NCBI RefSeq assembly: GCF_001486505.1
Contig: NZ_LN909048.1
Location: 18,964 to 82,963 of the forward strand
Reading direction: 5' to 3'
Source: Paenibacillus rubinfantis
GTDB taxonomy: Bacteria > Bacillota > Bacilli > Paenibacillales > Paenibacillaceae
DNA length: 64,000 nt
In this document: piece by piece, positions 45,178 to 54,711 of the stretch
Numbering within the stretch: the first letter of the stretch is position 1
Layout: every line of letters begins with the position of its first letter
The notes under the pieces: generated by a model
What the model saw: the letters and a program-made list of their open reading frames with translations, nothing else
The model's database searches: none
Told to the model about the DNA's origin: nothing
Program-made: the position numbers and the translations under genes

Positions 45178-46578
45178 TTAAGATTCCTGCTGTCTTTGCT
45201 TCTTGGCTTTGGCCCGGGCGCGAATCTTCTCGGCATAACCGGGTTTGTTCTCCTGCCGGGTTCTGGCGATGGCCAAGTCATTCTCCGGAACCGATTGGGT
45301 AATCGTGGATCCGGCAACGACGTAAGCGCCTTTGCCTACCTTCACCGGCGCGATCAAGTTGACGTTGCTGCCAACGAAGGCATCGTCCTCGATCTCCGTA
45401 ATGGACTTATTATAACCATCATAGTTCACTGTAATCGCGCCGCAGCCGATATTCACGTTCTTGCCGACCTTGGCATCGCCGACGTAGCTGAGGTGTGAGA
45501 CTTTAGAGCCGTCATCCAGCGTCGCGTTTTTGATTTCCACGAAATCGCCGATCTTCACATGCGCTCCAAGCTTCGTCCCCGGACGCAAATAAGCGAAAGG
45601 CCCTACCGTCGTCTCCCGGCCGACCTCTGCTCGGCTGAGCACCGACTGTTTCACCTTCGCGCCGTCTTGGATCACGCTATCTTCAATTTCCGCTGCCGGA
45701 CCCAACACGCAATCTTCACCGATCGCCGTCTTCCCGGACAGAACGGTTCCCGGATAAAGCACGGTATCCGCCCCAATCGTGACCTCGGCCCCGATGTACG
45801 TGGAAGCCGGATCAATCACCGTTACCCCGTTTAACATATGGCCCCGCACGATGCGTTCGCGCATCACCGCTTCCGCCTCCGCTAAGGCCACCCGGTCATT
45901 AACGCCAATCGATTCGCGAACGTCCGTTACCGCATAACCTTCCACGATTTCATTCGCTTGCACCAAGATGCCGATGACGTCGGTAAGATAATACTCCTGC
46001 TGGGCATTCTTGTTGGTCACTTTCTCCAGCGCGGCAAATAATTTTGCATTATCAAAACAATAAGTGCCTGTGTTGATTTCCTGCACGGCGGCTTCTTCCG
46101 GTGAGCAATCCTTCTGCTCGACGATCCGTTCAACCGTTCCGTTCGCGCCTCGGATCACCCGGCCATAACCGTGCGGCTGCTCCATCTTCGCCGTGAGAAC
46201 GGTCGCTGCCGCTCCCTTTCGATGATGAAGGTCAAAAAGCGCTTCCAGCGTCTCTGCCGTAACCAAAGGGGTATCGCCACAGATAACCAGTGTGACTCCT
46301 TCTTCTCCCGCCAATAATGGCCCGGCTTGCTTGACGGCATGTCCGGTTCCCAGCTGCTGCTCCTGCAACACGTATTCCGCCGATGAGCCCAAATAAGACT
46401 TCACGGCTTCGGCTCCGTGGCCCACAACCACGATGCTGCGCTCACAACCCGCTTCTTGAACCGCATTCAGCACATGCCCGACCATCGGTTTGCCGCAAAC
46501 GGGGTGAAGTACTTTATAGAGCTTGGACTTCATCCGTTTCCCTTGACCCGCGGCAAGAACGATCGCTAATCTCTTCAA
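45178..46578 (-). CDS. glmU: Bifunctional GlmU: GlcNAc-1-P uridyltransferase / GlcN-1-P acetyltransferase
   Basis: Makes UDP-GlcNAc for peptidoglycan and teichoic acids. The N-terminal pyrophosphorylase has [25 protein letters not shown]; the C-terminal half is a left-handed hexapeptide-repeat helix (about residues 250-440). A TTG start at 46578 is chosen because AGGAGG lies eight bases upstream and it yields the standard [10 protein letters not shown] beginning; an ATG 15 codons earlier lacks this. The product has 466 residues. Confidence 0.95.
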   Translation of the reverse strand: MKRLAIVLAAGQGKRMKSKLYKVLHPVCGKPMVGHVLNAVQEAGCERSIVVVGHGAEAVKSYLGSSAEYVLQEQQLGTGHAVKQAGPLLAGEEGVTLVICGDTPLVTAETLEALFDLHHRKGAAATVLTAKMEQPHGYGRVIRGANGTVERIVEQKDCSPEEAAVQEINTGTYCFDNAKLFAALEKVTNKNAQQEYYLTDVIGILVQANEIVEGYAVTDVRESIGVNDRVALAEAEAVMRERIVRGHMLNGVTVIDPASTYIGAEVTIGADTVLYPGTVLSGKTAIGEDCVLGPAAEIEDSVIQDGAKVKQSVLSRAEVGRETTVGPFAYLRPGTKLGAHVKIGDFVEIKNATLDDGSKVSHLSYVGDAKVGKNVNIGCGAITVNYDGYNKSITEIEDDAFVGSNVNLIAPVKVGKGAYVVAGSTITQSVPENDLAIARTRQENKPGYAEKIRARAKAKKQRQQES

Positions 46579-46660
46579 GGCCCCGGCCTCCTTCTCTTTT
46601 TTAAAGAAGTAGTTCTCTCTCATTAAAACTCATTACTGAATATATCTCATTTAGGGCAAA

Positions 46661-46697
46661 AAGAAAAGGGAGCCATGTACGCATGGCTCCCTTTTCC
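46661..46697 (-). terminator. Terminator of spoVG
   Basis: Minus-strand stem AAAAGGGAGCCATG / CATGGCTCCCTTTT with a four-base loop, then CTTTTTGCCC. It separates spoVG from glmU. Confidence 0.92.
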
Positions 46698-46735
46698 TCG
46701 AACCCCAATTGGTCAAGAAATTAAATAAATGCGAC

Positions 46736-47020
46736 TTACGCCCCTTCTTCAATCGCTTCCTCTTGGTCGGCGGCACGCTCGTATTCAGCCAGGACTGCAG
46801 CTTGAATCTTCTCGCGGGTGCCGGAGGAAATCGGATGGGCGATATCCCGGAACTCCCCGTCCGGCGTGCGCTTGCTAGGCATAGCTACAAACATCCCATT
46901 GTTCCCGTCGATGACGCGAATGTCATGAACAACAAATTCGTTATCGATGGTAATGGATGCGATTGCCTTCATTCTGCCCTCAGAGCTGACTCGGCGGAGT
47001 CTTACATCCGTAATTTGCAT
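46736..47020 (-). CDS. spoVG: Septation and RNA-binding regulator SpoVG
   Basis: A 94-residue protein, highly conserved in firmicutes ([50 protein letters not shown]). It binds nucleic acids and affects septation, sporulation and capsule in various species. A sigma-H promoter is visible upstream. The yabJ gene that precedes it in B. subtilis is absent. Confidence 0.97.
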   Translation of the reverse strand: MQITDVRLRRVSSEGRMKAIASITIDNEFVVHDIRVIDGNNGMFVAMPSKRTPDGEFRDIAHPISSGTREKIQAAVLAEYERAADQEEAIEEGA

Positions 47021-47058
47021 ATGTGTTCACCACCTTTTTCCATCAGAGACTTGGTGTA

Positions 47059-47087
47059 TTATTCCACATAGCAAACGGAAATCCTTT
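47059..47087 (-). promoter_or_regulatory. Sigma-H promoter of spoVG
   Basis: Minus strand AAAGGATTT (47087-47079), 11 bases, then GTGGAATAA (47067-47059). Both match the sigma-H consensus (RnAGGAwWW and RnnGAATww) with correct spacing. B. subtilis spoVG is the classic sigma-H target. Confidence 0.85.
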
Positions 47088-47196
47088 TTTTTTGATCAAC
47101 AAAATGGCCTAAAATCACGATTTTTTTTGATAAAACGGGCTTTTCGACACGTTTCGTCGATAGTTCTTACAATACGAGGATTTCTCGACAAGGTTC

Positions 47197-48033
47197 TTAT
47201 TGTCCAAATTTCGAAAAATAATTCCCTGGTTCTACGGAGATCTCTTTCTCCTTCGCATCCACCGCTCGAAGCGTCGCCAAGGAAACGTAATCATGCAGCA
47301 GACGCTGCTCGCTGGCGACTTCACCGGACTCAACCAGGACGCCAACGCCGGCAACCTCCGCGTTAAACTCGGCCAGCAGGTCCACCATGCCCTGGATCGT
47401 CCCTCCCGCCTTCATAAAGTCGTCGACGATCAGTACGCGGGAACGCTCTTTCAGCGCCCGTCGGGATAACGTCATCGTATGCAGACTCTTATGGGAGCCC
47501 GAGACATAATTGATGCTGACGGCGGAGCCTTCCGTCACTTGATGGTCGCGCCGGACCAGGACTACAGGCAGATTGAGTTCGGCCCCAGTAGCATAAGCGA
47601 GGGGGATCCCCTTCGTTTCTACGGTCATGATGCAGTCGATCTCCAAATCGCCAAACGCCGTCGCGAACAGCCTCCCCGCTTCATTCATGAGCGCCGGTTG
47701 TCCCAAGAGATCCGACATATACAAATAACCGCCCGGCAAAATCCGATCCGACTGTGCCAGCTTCTCGCAGAGCTGCCGGATAAAAACGTTCGCTTGCTCC
47801 TGCCCGACCCGGGGAATATATTTCACACCGCCAGCTGCCCCGGCAAGCGTCAGTAATTCCCCCATGCCTTCGCCTTCAAACACTTCTTTAATGATGCCGA
47901 GATCCTCACTGATCGACGACTTGGCCGCTCCGTACCGCTGCGCAAAGGTCGTCAAAGGGATCAAATGGTGTGGTCTAGCCAACAGGTAATGGGTCATTTC
48001 GACCAAACGAGCGCTTCTCTTTAATTTCTTCAC
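47197..48033 (-). CDS. purR: Pur operon repressor PurR
   Basis: A 278-residue repressor with an N-terminal winged helix (KRSARLVEMTHYLLARPHHLIPLTTFAQRYGAAKSSISEDL) and a C-terminal phosphoribosyltransferase-like domain. The PRPP-binding loop VLIVDDFMKAGGT is intact; PRPP weakens DNA binding in this family. A GTG start at 48033, six bases after GAGGGG, gives the normal N-terminus (KKLKRSARL); an ATG 22 codons upstream is rejected. Confidence 0.95.
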   Translation of the reverse strand: MKKLKRSARLVEMTHYLLARPHHLIPLTTFAQRYGAAKSSISEDLGIIKEVFEGEGMGELLTLAGAAGGVKYIPRVGQEQANVFIRQLCEKLAQSDRILPGGYLYMSDLLGQPALMNEAGRLFATAFGDLEIDCIMTVETKGIPLAYATGAELNLPVVLVRRDHQVTEGSAVSINYVSGSHKSLHTMTLSRRALKERSRVLIVDDFMKAGGTIQGMVDLLAEFNAEVAGVGVLVESGEVASEQRLLHDYVSLATLRAVDAKEKEISVEPGNYFSKFGQ

Positions 48034-48149
48034 GAAGTACCCCTCGCTAAATCCGAATATTTTAATGAAACTATAACACTTTTGTACGGATTTGTCCAAG
48101 CCTTGGAAATAAGCTTAGGAGTACCTGCCTTCCATCCCCTTAGCCAAGC

Positions 48150-49004
48150 TCAAGTCAACAGCCGCACGGCGTAGACTTCTTTGCAAAACCCACGCAACCC
48201 GTTATAAATGCGCGATACTTTTGATTCCTTCGAGACGAGACCAAACACCGTAGGTCCGCTGCCGGACATCAACACGCCGTCCGCACCCAAGCGCAGCATC
48301 GCTTCTTTTAGCTGGGCTACTTCCGGGTGAAGCTCCAATGTCACCTGCTCCAATACATTGCCGAGCTCCTGGCAGACGTCCGTAAACGAGCGCTTCTCCA
48401 GCGCCTCCCGCATCCGGTGGGCCGATGGGTGATCGGTAATCTGCTCGGCGTTTAAGCGCCCATATACCTCCGCGGTTGAGACATTAATCGGAGGTTTCGC
48501 CAGCACCACCCAGCACTGCGGCGGGCTTGCCAGCGGCGTCAACACTTCACCCCGCCCTGTGGCCAGTGCCGTTCCGCCCGTCACGCAAAACGGCACATCG
48601 GAGCCAAGCTCCGAGCCCAGCTCCTTCAGTTCCTCGTCCGGGATGCCCAACTCCCATAGCCGGTTTAATCCCCGCAACGTAGCCGCCGCGTCACTGCTTC
48701 CTCCAGCCAGGCCGGCAGCGACCGGTATTTTCTTATCGAGGTGAATATAGACCCCGCTGCGCACGTTGTATCGTTCCTTGATCAGCTTCGCCGCTTGAAA
48801 CGCCAAATTCTTCTCGTCCAGCGGAATATACCCGGCCTGGCTCGAAATAATAATCGTGTCCCGCGGGAGGGCGCTCATTTCCAGACGGTCGGCAAGATCC
48901 ACCATGGTCATGATCATCTCGACCTCGTGGTAACCGTCTGGACGCTTATGCAACACGTCGAGCATTAAGTTGATTTTGGCCGGTGCTTTCTCGTAAATTT
49001 TCAT
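48150..49004 (-). CDS. ispE: 4-diphosphocytidyl-2-C-methyl-D-erythritol kinase
   Basis: A GHMP kinase of the MEP isoprenoid pathway. It begins [31 protein letters not shown] and has the ATP loop [15 protein letters not shown] near residue 97 and a C-terminal GSGPTVFGL motif. The ATG at 49004 follows a GGGGGAG-type site; a start 13 codons earlier is not supported. Position between sspF and purR is conserved. Confidence 0.96.
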   Translation of the reverse strand: MKIYEKAPAKINLMLDVLHKRPDGYHEVEMIMTMVDLADRLEMSALPRDTIIISSQAGYIPLDEKNLAFQAAKLIKERYNVRSGVYIHLDKKIPVAAGLAGGSSDAAATLRGLNRLWELGIPDEELKELGSELGSDVPFCVTGGTALATGRGEVLTPLASPPQCWVVLAKPPINVSTAEVYGRLNAEQITDHPSAHRMREALEKRSFTDVCQELGNVLEQVTLELHPEVAQLKEAMLRLGADGVLMSGSGPTVFGLVSKESKVSRIYNGLRGFCKEVYAVRLLT

Positions 49005-49144
49005 GGCGCTCCCCCACCTCAGCAATTCCGTGGAATTCCTCATCCATCCGGTCTTTTAGCACATTCCCTTATTTTAAATAAACGCGGCCTCCACGTCTAT
49101 GTACGAAAGACAAATTTTCTCCCTCTATCTTACTTCATCCGGCG

Positions 49145-49179
49145 AAAAAAACGAAGCCTCCCGGACGGGAAGCTTCGCT
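49145..49179 (-). terminator. Terminator of sspF
   Basis: Minus-strand stem GCGAAGCTTCCC / GGGAGGCTTCGT around GTCC, then TTTTTTCGCC, overlapping the region just past the sspF stop. Confidence 0.9.
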
Positions 49180-49189
49180 GCTGCAGAGG

Positions 49190-49372
49190 TTATTGCTGTT
49201 TCGCTGCGGCCTTCTCGGCGAGCTCGATGGCCCGCTTCACCATATTGCCCGCATCTTTCGCTTTAATGCCGCCCCAACCTTCCTGCTGGACGGTATCGTA
49301 AAATCCCAGATCCTTCGCCAATTCGACCTTCAAGTTCTCCGACATCACGCTGCGTCTTCTTCGCGACATGGT
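49190..49372 (-). CDS. sspF: Small acid-soluble spore protein, alpha/beta type (SspF-like)
   Basis: A 60-residue DNA-protecting spore protein: [21 protein letters not shown]...[23 protein letters not shown]. It has the [12 protein letters not shown] segment typical of the SspF subgroup. AAAGGAGG lies ahead of the ATG at 49372, so the in-frame extension to 49474 is rejected. The order veg, sspF, ispE is conserved. Confidence 0.94.
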   Translation of the reverse strand, partial: TMSRRRRSVMSENLKVELAKDLGFYDTVQQEGWGGIKAKDAGNMVKRAIELAEKAAAKQQ

Positions 49373-49521
49373 CAGTGCGCCTCCTTTGGGGTCATGGATA
49401 TAGGAACGATGATTAGTATACACCGGCTTTGGTCCAAGCATACGATGGGAAGTCTGTCCACCAAAGGCGAACACCTCCGTCTATATTGACCTGAAGGCTT
49501 GGCCTCAATTATTCAGGCAAG

Positions 49522-49557
49522 AAAAAAACGGCCTCGCCAGCTGGGCGATAACCGTTT
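49522..49557 (-). terminator. Terminator of veg
   Basis: Minus-strand stem AACGGTTATCGCC / GGCGAGGCCGTT around CAGCT, followed by TTTTTTCTTGC. Confidence 0.9.
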
Positions 49558-49576
49558 GCTGCTTCGTTCATGATGT

Positions 49577-49852
49577 TCACGGTTTAATATACGAAATCCT
49601 CATCCCGTCGTTGTCGTCGCAAATCATGACTTCAACGGATTCGGTCAGTATATCAGCATAACTGTAAGACACACGCTTAAAGGTTTGCTGCTCTTGATCC
49701 AGCTTCACAATGAAGACCGAAGGATAGGTCTCCTCCAAAACTCCAGTGCGTTCGACGGTCTTCCGGCGACCTCCGTTTGCCCGGAGCATAATTTTCTGTC
49801 CTACGTGGGCGTCGAGACTATGCTTTATTTCCGACAGCGCATTTTTAGCCAT
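49577..49852 (-). CDS. veg: Veg protein, biofilm-related
   Basis: A 91-residue protein with the Veg family sequence ([52 protein letters not shown]), an SH3-like small barrel. In B. subtilis it stimulates biofilm gene expression through SinR. The ATG at 49852 matches the family N-terminus. Confidence 0.94.
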   Translation of the reverse strand: MAKNALSEIKHSLDAHVGQKIMLRANGGRRKTVERTGVLEETYPSVFIVKLDQEQQTFKRVSYSYADILTESVEVMICDDNDGMRISYIKP

Positions 49853-49995
49853 TGCCTGTGACCACCTTCTTTCTTTGTCCATTATACAGGAAAGCCACAA
49901 CCTTGTCAAATCAAAACAAATAATTATATCAGCAGTAAAAATGCTGTGTCAACGATTATTTTTCGACATTTTTTCATATATCCCGATGGGAGCTC

Positions 49996-50044
49996 TAATA
50001 AAATAACCGGAAGGTCCTGGGGCGTTCGCCTCAGAACCTTCCGG
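49996..50044 (-). terminator. Terminator of yabG
   Basis: Minus-strand stem CCGGAAGGTTCTGAGGCG / CGCCCCAGGACCTTCCGG, then TTATTTTATT. Long arms could also work for the opposite strand. Confidence 0.85.
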
Positions 50045-50089
50045 CATGGACAAGTTGGATGGATGGACTTTCGATGGACATTGAAAATT

Positions 50090-51007
50090 TCACATGGATG
50101 GCACCACTTTCAACGTCGACAAATCCTTCAGTTTGGGCAACCCAATCCGATAGCTGCCGCGAGTCTCGATCCCGCCGACGCCCTGTGCTCCGCTGATCGT
50201 ATGGTTCAGCACGTCGGTGATTTGGATGGTCTCGCGGATCGAGGTGAGCGACGCCTTGGCAGCGATGTATACTGGATCCAGCGCATGGATCAGCACCCGG
50301 CCCGGTGAGCTCGCAAAATTGGCCCCCGCCTGCAACAGTGCCTCAAAGTGCGACTGGCAGGCGCCGGCCACGATCGTTAACGTATCGAAATTTCGCTCAT
50401 ATTGCCGAGCTGCTTGAATTGCCTCCACGAAATGCTTGGAATTTTTGTAGCTAGCTATATTGTACAGGTCGCCGGTAGGGCGCGACTTTAACACGCCGTC
50501 ATGACCGGTCAGCACGACGATGTCCGGCTTAACCGCAGGCAGCAGGCGGTACAAGACATGAGCCATTTGCGATTCCGTGACGAAATAGCCCTGAGCCGGT
50601 ACGCGCAGCTTCTCGTATAAGCTTAAGCTTTTTTGCAAATATCGTTCATCGCCGTCCAGATGCAGCACCTTGCCCGGCACCTCAAAATAAGCCGGTTCCC
50701 CCTGCACGTAAAGCTCCCGTCCAATCGCCATGCGGTTGCGTTCCGCCAATTCCTTGCGGTCCTGGGTTAACCGTTTCAGCGATTCCGTTGCTTTGATCCG
50801 GGCCCGCTGCGTTGTCTCTCCTGGGGAAGCCGGGTCTACCCTAACCAGATCGGTTAAGGGCGCATCCGCCAGCAGCCGAAATTCTGTTCCTTTGATGATA
50901 GCTTCGCTCCGCTCAATCCGTTCGATCCGGAACGTGACGTCTCCACCATATGATTTGCGGACGACCAAGTCTCCCAAATTCGTCAAGTCAATCACCTCTA
51001 TCCCCAT
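50090..51007 (-). CDS. yabG: Sporulation-specific protease YabG
   Basis: A mother-cell protease that trims spore coat proteins. The 305 residues fit the family (B. subtilis YabG about 290), with conserved stretches KPDIVVLTGHDGVL, YKNSKHFVEAI and GACQSHFEALLQAGANFASSP. It is likely a cysteine peptidase. It begins with a small SH3-like segment (NLGDLVVRKSYGGDVTFRI). It lies between rsmA and veg as in B. subtilis. Confidence 0.95.
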   Translation of the reverse strand: MGIEVIDLTNLGDLVVRKSYGGDVTFRIERIERSEAIIKGTEFRLLADAPLTDLVRVDPASPGETTQRARIKATESLKRLTQDRKELAERNRMAIGRELYVQGEPAYFEVPGKVLHLDGDERYLQKSLSLYEKLRVPAQGYFVTESQMAHVLYRLLPAVKPDIVVLTGHDGVLKSRPTGDLYNIASYKNSKHFVEAIQAARQYERNFDTLTIVAGACQSHFEALLQAGANFASSPGRVLIHALDPVYIAAKASLTSIRETIQITDVLNHTISGAQGVGGIETRGSYRIGLPKLKDLSTLKVVPSM

Positions 51008-51031
51008 CGTATGGGCGACAAGAGGGAATGG

Positions 51032-51928
51032 TTACTCGCGGAGTTCCTTCACGCCCGCGTTCAGGAGCGTATCGCTCAGCTTGGCGAACTCATCCAAGCT
51101 TAACGTCTCTGCCCGCCGAGAAGGCTGAATCCCGGCTTCCTCCAGCAACTGATCCAACCGCTCCCGTCCTTCTTTCGGGAAGAAGCGGCTCTTGAGATTG
51201 TTGGAAATCGTCTTCCGCCGCTGGGCAAAAGAAGCCTGCACCACCTCGAAGAAAAACGCCTCATCCTTTACGGCCACGGCCGGCGTCTTCCGGACGGTCA
51301 AGCGAATCACCGCGGACTCCACATTCGGCTGCGGAATAAATACGCTGTGCGGCACCGTACAGATCAGCTCCGGTACGCTATAGTATTGCACGGCGATGCT
51401 GAGGCTGCCGTAATCCTTGCCGCCAGGGGCCGCAGCCATACGTTCGGCGACTTCCTTCTGGATCATGACGACGATATGTTCCAACGGCAGCTTCTCCTCG
51501 AGGAGCTTCATCAGAATCGGCGTCGTTACGTAATACGGCAAGTTGGCTACCACGCTGACGCCGCTTACCCCGCCGAATTCGGCCGCAAACAAGGCCTGCA
51601 GGTCCAGCTTCAGCACGTCTCCATGAATCACGCGTACATGCGGGTATGGCTCCAGGACCTCCTCTAGGATCGGAAGCAGCCGCTGATCGATCTCAACCGC
51701 CGCGACCCTGCCCGCCTCCTGGGCCAGCTTCTCCGTCAACGCGCCGATGCCCGGTCCGATTTCCAGCGCGCCCTTAGTGTCGTCCAGCCCGGCTGCCGCA
51801 ACGATTTTGCCAAGGATGTTCTGATCGATTAGAAAGTTCTGTCCCAGGCTTTTTTTGAATGAAAAACCGTGCCGCTGAATGATCTCCTTCGTCCGTCGCG
51901 GCGTCGATACGTCTTCCCTTATGTTCAT
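51032..51928 (-). CDS. rsmA: 16S rRNA dimethyladenosine transferase
   Basis: Dimethylates two adjacent adenines near the 3' end of 16S rRNA. SAM-binding motifs: [28 protein letters not shown]; catalytic NLPYY ([13 protein letters not shown]). The 298 residues have family-typical length. It starts 5 bases after rnmV, consistent with co-expression. Confidence 0.97.
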   Translation of the reverse strand: MNIREDVSTPRRTKEIIQRHGFSFKKSLGQNFLIDQNILGKIVAAAGLDDTKGALEIGPGIGALTEKLAQEAGRVAAVEIDQRLLPILEEVLEPYPHVRVIHGDVLKLDLQALFAAEFGGVSGVSVVANLPYYVTTPILMKLLEEKLPLEHIVVMIQKEVAERMAAAPGGKDYGSLSIAVQYYSVPELICTVPHSVFIPQPNVESAVIRLTVRKTPAVAVKDEAFFFEVVQASFAQRRKTISNNLKSRFFPKEGRERLDQLLEEAGIQPSRRAETLSLDEFAKLSDTLLNAGVKELRE

Positions 51929-51933
51929 ACTCT

Positions 51934-52479
51934 CTAAACTCCTTTGCTCTCCAACTCGGCCAGCGCGGCCGCAAACTCCTCGCGGCTGATACGGAACACG
52001 GATAACCGCTTGTACAATTGCTTGCCGTTACAATATCCAATGCCCAGCAGTTCACCCAGCGCTTTACGTCGTGCTGCCGCTTGCGGATGTACGATCAGCC
52101 CCGCATGGATCAAGTCTTCCATGTCGATGGCCGCCTCTATTCCCGGCGCTTCGCTGTGTACCCGGGACAACGCCGTGCGGATCGCCTCCGGGGAGGCGTT
52201 CTCCACGCCGATGTCACCGCGCTTCGTTGCCTCGGCCTCGGGCAAGAAGGCATGCTTGCAGCCCGGCACCCGGGCCGCCACGATTTTGCGGATCCGTTCC
52301 CCGGCATGGTCCGGATCGGTAAAGATGATGACACCCCGACGCTCTTGCGCTATAGCGATCTTCTTCAGCACGGTTTCACCGATGGCCGAACCGCCGGTCT
52401 CAATCGTATCCGCCTCCACGGCGCGCTTGATGGCCACGGTGTCATCCCGGCCCTCCACCACGATGACCTCTTTGATCAT
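51934..52479 (-). CDS. rnmV: Ribonuclease M5
   Basis: Matures 5S rRNA from its precursor. The 181 residues start with the Toprim domain: [13 protein letters not shown] (catalytic Glu), followed by [12 protein letters not shown] (DxD-type motif). The ATG at 52479 begins at the domain; a start seven codons earlier is less likely. Confidence 0.96.
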   Translation of the reverse strand: MIKEVIVVEGRDDTVAIKRAVEADTIETGGSAIGETVLKKIAIAQERRGVIIFTDPDHAGERIRKIVAARVPGCKHAFLPEAEATKRGDIGVENASPEAIRTALSRVHSEAPGIEAAIDMEDLIHAGLIVHPQAAARRKALGELLGIGYCNGKQLYKRLSVFRISREEFAAALAELESKGV

Positions 52480-52547
52480 GGTATAAGTTCTTCCCTTCAC
52501 TCTAACTTCTCTTTATTGATGTTCAAAAAATCTGCTCCATGGCGTAT

Positions 52548-52580
52548 TTCGTGATCGAAAGACGACTTTTTGAACTACCT
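52548..52580 (+). repeat. Tail fragment of the 160-base dispersed element
   Basis: TTCGTGATCGAAAGACGACT followed by TTTTGAACTACCT closely matches the 3' end of the copy at 53950-54110. Only this tail is recognisable here, upstream of rnmV. Confidence 0.45.
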
Positions 52581-52590
52581 CTAAGAATAA

Positions 52591-52618
52591 CAAAAAGAAG
52601 AGGATGTTATCCTCTTCT
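52591..52618 (-). terminator. Terminator of the 3D/G5 wall-protein gene
   Basis: Minus-strand stem AGAAGAGGATAA / TATCCTCTTCT-like arms, followed by TTTTTG, about 70 bases past the stop at 52691. Confidence 0.85.
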
Positions 52619-52690
52619 AATCCACTGTCTTATTCATCATCCTAATACTATCTCATTCCCTCCGCATTGTAAAACGGAGAGAACGGATCC

Positions 52691-53827
52691 TTAATTCAAT
52701 TCCGGCTTCGTCGGACCGATCACGTAAACGGTACGGCCCTTCTTGCGGCCGAAGTTCTTGGCGTCCTTCAGGCTGTCGAAATAGACGTCCATCTTATGTC
52801 CATCGATCGCCCCGCCGGTATCCTCCGCTTTACGGAAGCCGACCCCCTCGATGTATACCCACCAGCCGAGTGGAACGACGTCTTTATCAACGGCGATCGT
52901 TCTGCCTTCGGTCACACGGGTGCCGGAGGCCGTACGAGTACCAATTCCGTCTTCTTCCGAAGAATAGGCGGTTAACGTGACGTTTTTCAGTATCTTTTTA
53001 TATTTAAAAGAGACGCCGCCTTTCGTTGTCAGCCCGCTGATATTCACTGCATTAGCGGTACGGTTGATGCTGGCCGACAGAACGGCGGTAGGCTTCTTCG
53101 TGCCGACAGCGACCACCTTCGGTTGGGCCTCCTTGGAGACCTCTTTGCCGAGCCAGCGCTTCGCCACGAACTTTCCGTCCTCGTAAGTTTTCTCAATGTT
53201 GTGAATGACCAGACCGGCGCTGCCTTGCTGAACGACCTTCGTCGTGCCCTTCAGCAAATTGGCGTCCGAAGTTTTAACCACGCTAAAAGGCACGGTCTCC
53301 TTCGTCTGCACCGTTTGCTTGCTTACCCGAACTACCTTAACGTTCAGGTTTGCGGTAACCTTGCTCTCCAATGTCGGAATCACCTTGTCATCTTGTTTCA
53401 AAGCGACACCGAGCTCCGACAATACGCCCTCTACGTTGCTTTTTGTCGTGAAGTGGACCTTATTTTCGCCGTCCACGGTCACACTCACCGGCACCGCGCG
53501 TACGATGACGATACGGTCGCCGTCCTTCAGCGAGCTGTCCAGCGGAAGCGATACGGAATCCTTCGCGCTGAGCTTGATCGATTGCTCCTCCAGCAGATGG
53601 GCTACGCTGGATTTGCTCGTCTCCACCGATTGGACGTTGCCGTCCACGATCAGGGACACTTCTTTATGTTCCTGGCCAAACAGCCAGATTAGGATGATGA
53701 TGATTACCGCGATGGTCAGAACGCCGACGAGCGCAATCTGACGTAAATTCTCATGCTTCCATCGCATTGCGTAAGACATGCTGGATGAGCGTGATTCATG
53801 GGTCTCCTCTTTGCGGAAAATGCCCAT
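52691..53827 (-). CDS. yabE: YabE-like cell-wall protein with G5 and 3D domains
   Basis: A 378-residue membrane-anchored wall enzyme of the Rpf-like/stationary-phase secretion family. A membrane segment lies at about 29-51 (QIALVGVLTIAVIIIILIWLF), then two DUF348 repeats (about 55-170), a G5 domain (about 170-250), and a C-terminal 3D domain with catalytic aspartates in RKAEDTGGAIDGHKMDVYF. It probably cleaves glycan strands during growth resumption. A c-di-AMP riboswitch with terminator lies about 400-700 bases upstream of the start. Confidence 0.92.
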   Translation of the reverse strand: MGIFRKEETHESRSSSMSYAMRWKHENLRQIALVGVLTIAVIIIILIWLFGQEHKEVSLIVDGNVQSVETSKSSVAHLLEEQSIKLSAKDSVSLPLDSSLKDGDRIVIVRAVPVSVTVDGENKVHFTTKSNVEGVLSELGVALKQDDKVIPTLESKVTANLNVKVVRVSKQTVQTKETVPFSVVKTSDANLLKGTTKVVQQGSAGLVIHNIEKTYEDGKFVAKRWLGKEVSKEAQPKVVAVGTKKPTAVLSASINRTANAVNISGLTTKGGVSFKYKKILKNVTLTAYSSEEDGIGTRTASGTRVTEGRTIAVDKDVVPLGWWVYIEGVGFRKAEDTGGAIDGHKMDVYFDSLKDAKNFGRKKGRTVYVIGPTKPELN

Positions 53828-53949
53828 TTCTTCCGTCCTCCTTCATAGTCCCGCCGTCTAGGTCGATGCATGATAACGATTGACGCGACTACAGTTACTT
53901 TTTACAAAACGCGCAGCGGCTTGCCTTAAATTTCAAATCAAGTCATAAA

Positions 53950-54110
53950 GTCAGGTTTTCAGCACCGAGAAGGTTGGATGAAGCTAGGGACTGAGTAGCG
54001 CAGCGTACTTGGGGGTACGTGAGCAACGGAAGGCCCGGCTGAATTCAAGATTCGATGCCGAATTAGCTTCTTGACCTGCTTCGTGATCAAAAGATGACTT
54101 TTTGACTACC
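53950..54110 (+). repeat. 160-base dispersed element, full copy 1
   Basis: Contains AAGGTTGGATGAAGCTAGGG, ACTGAGTAGCGCAGCGTACT, the GAGCAACGGAAGGCCCGGCT segment, ATTCGATGCCGAAT, and the tail TTCGTGATCAAAAGATGACT. It aligns with 62097-62262 over its whole length. A hairpin at 54004-54019 (CGTACT / GGTACG) differs in sequence from that of copy 2 but keeps the pairing. It lies in the leader between the riboswitch terminator and yabE. Confidence 0.85.
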
Positions 54111-54201
54111 TTAGCGCGTTTTGCATCCTGATCCAGTCTCTCTTGCCTACCGTCACCTCCTGTTTACCAACAGTATGATGACCCTATTACTTTTATTCAA
54201 A

Positions 54202-54251
54202 ACAAAAGAAGCCTAAAGAAAGAGTTAGAGGAACTCCTTCGTGGCTTCTTG
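54202..54251 (-). terminator. Riboswitch-associated terminator upstream of yabE
   Basis: Minus-strand outer stem AAGAAGCC / GGCTTCTT with an inner GGAGTT / AACTC hairpin, then TTGTTTTG. It directly follows the ydaO-type aptamer, as expected for transcriptional control. Confidence 0.85.
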
Positions 54252-54274
54252 AATGTCTTGGTGTAATAGCTGCA

Positions 54275-54520
54275 CGAGTGACCTCTCTTATACGCTTACG
54301 AGGTTAGCTGTCGGGTTCGGACGAAAGAGAGCCGCCCTTTCTCAGTTCATTCGCTCATGGCGCAATGACCTTGAATTCACCCCAAAGACCCTGGTAAAGA
54401 AATCAACTACCGACTCGAGTGGCTCACGCCAACCGCCGTCCGTATTGGTTCCCCCGTTCTCCGGCAAGGAGATTCAGCGAGACTGGTTCATGGAACCAAG
54501 CATCGTATGATTCAGGTTAG
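54275..54520 (-). ncRNA. ydaO/yuaA-type c-di-AMP riboswitch
   Basis: On the minus strand the conserved blocks occur in order: GAACGGGGGAACCAA (54460-54446), GGGGTGAATTC (54383-54373), then TCCGAACCCGACAGCTAACC and CTCGTAAGCG (54325-54293). These are hallmark segments of the ydaO aptamer, which turns off expression on binding c-di-AMP. It controls cell-wall hydrolase and K+ transport genes in many firmicutes; here the downstream gene is yabE. Exact ends are approximate. Confidence 0.88.
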
Positions 54521-54711
54521 GGGGAATAGCTCCACCCAAAACGAACCAAATTCGATACTGAAAAAATTCTATCCTGTTTCGATGCAGGTTGTAAAGGACG
54601 AATCAACCACGTTTTTTTTAATAAATGGTTAAAAAAATGTAATGATCTCGTTTTTATCGGTTAAAAAGCATTAATCTTTCCGAAATCCTCTTTTTTTCGT
54701 CCGGTTTGCTC

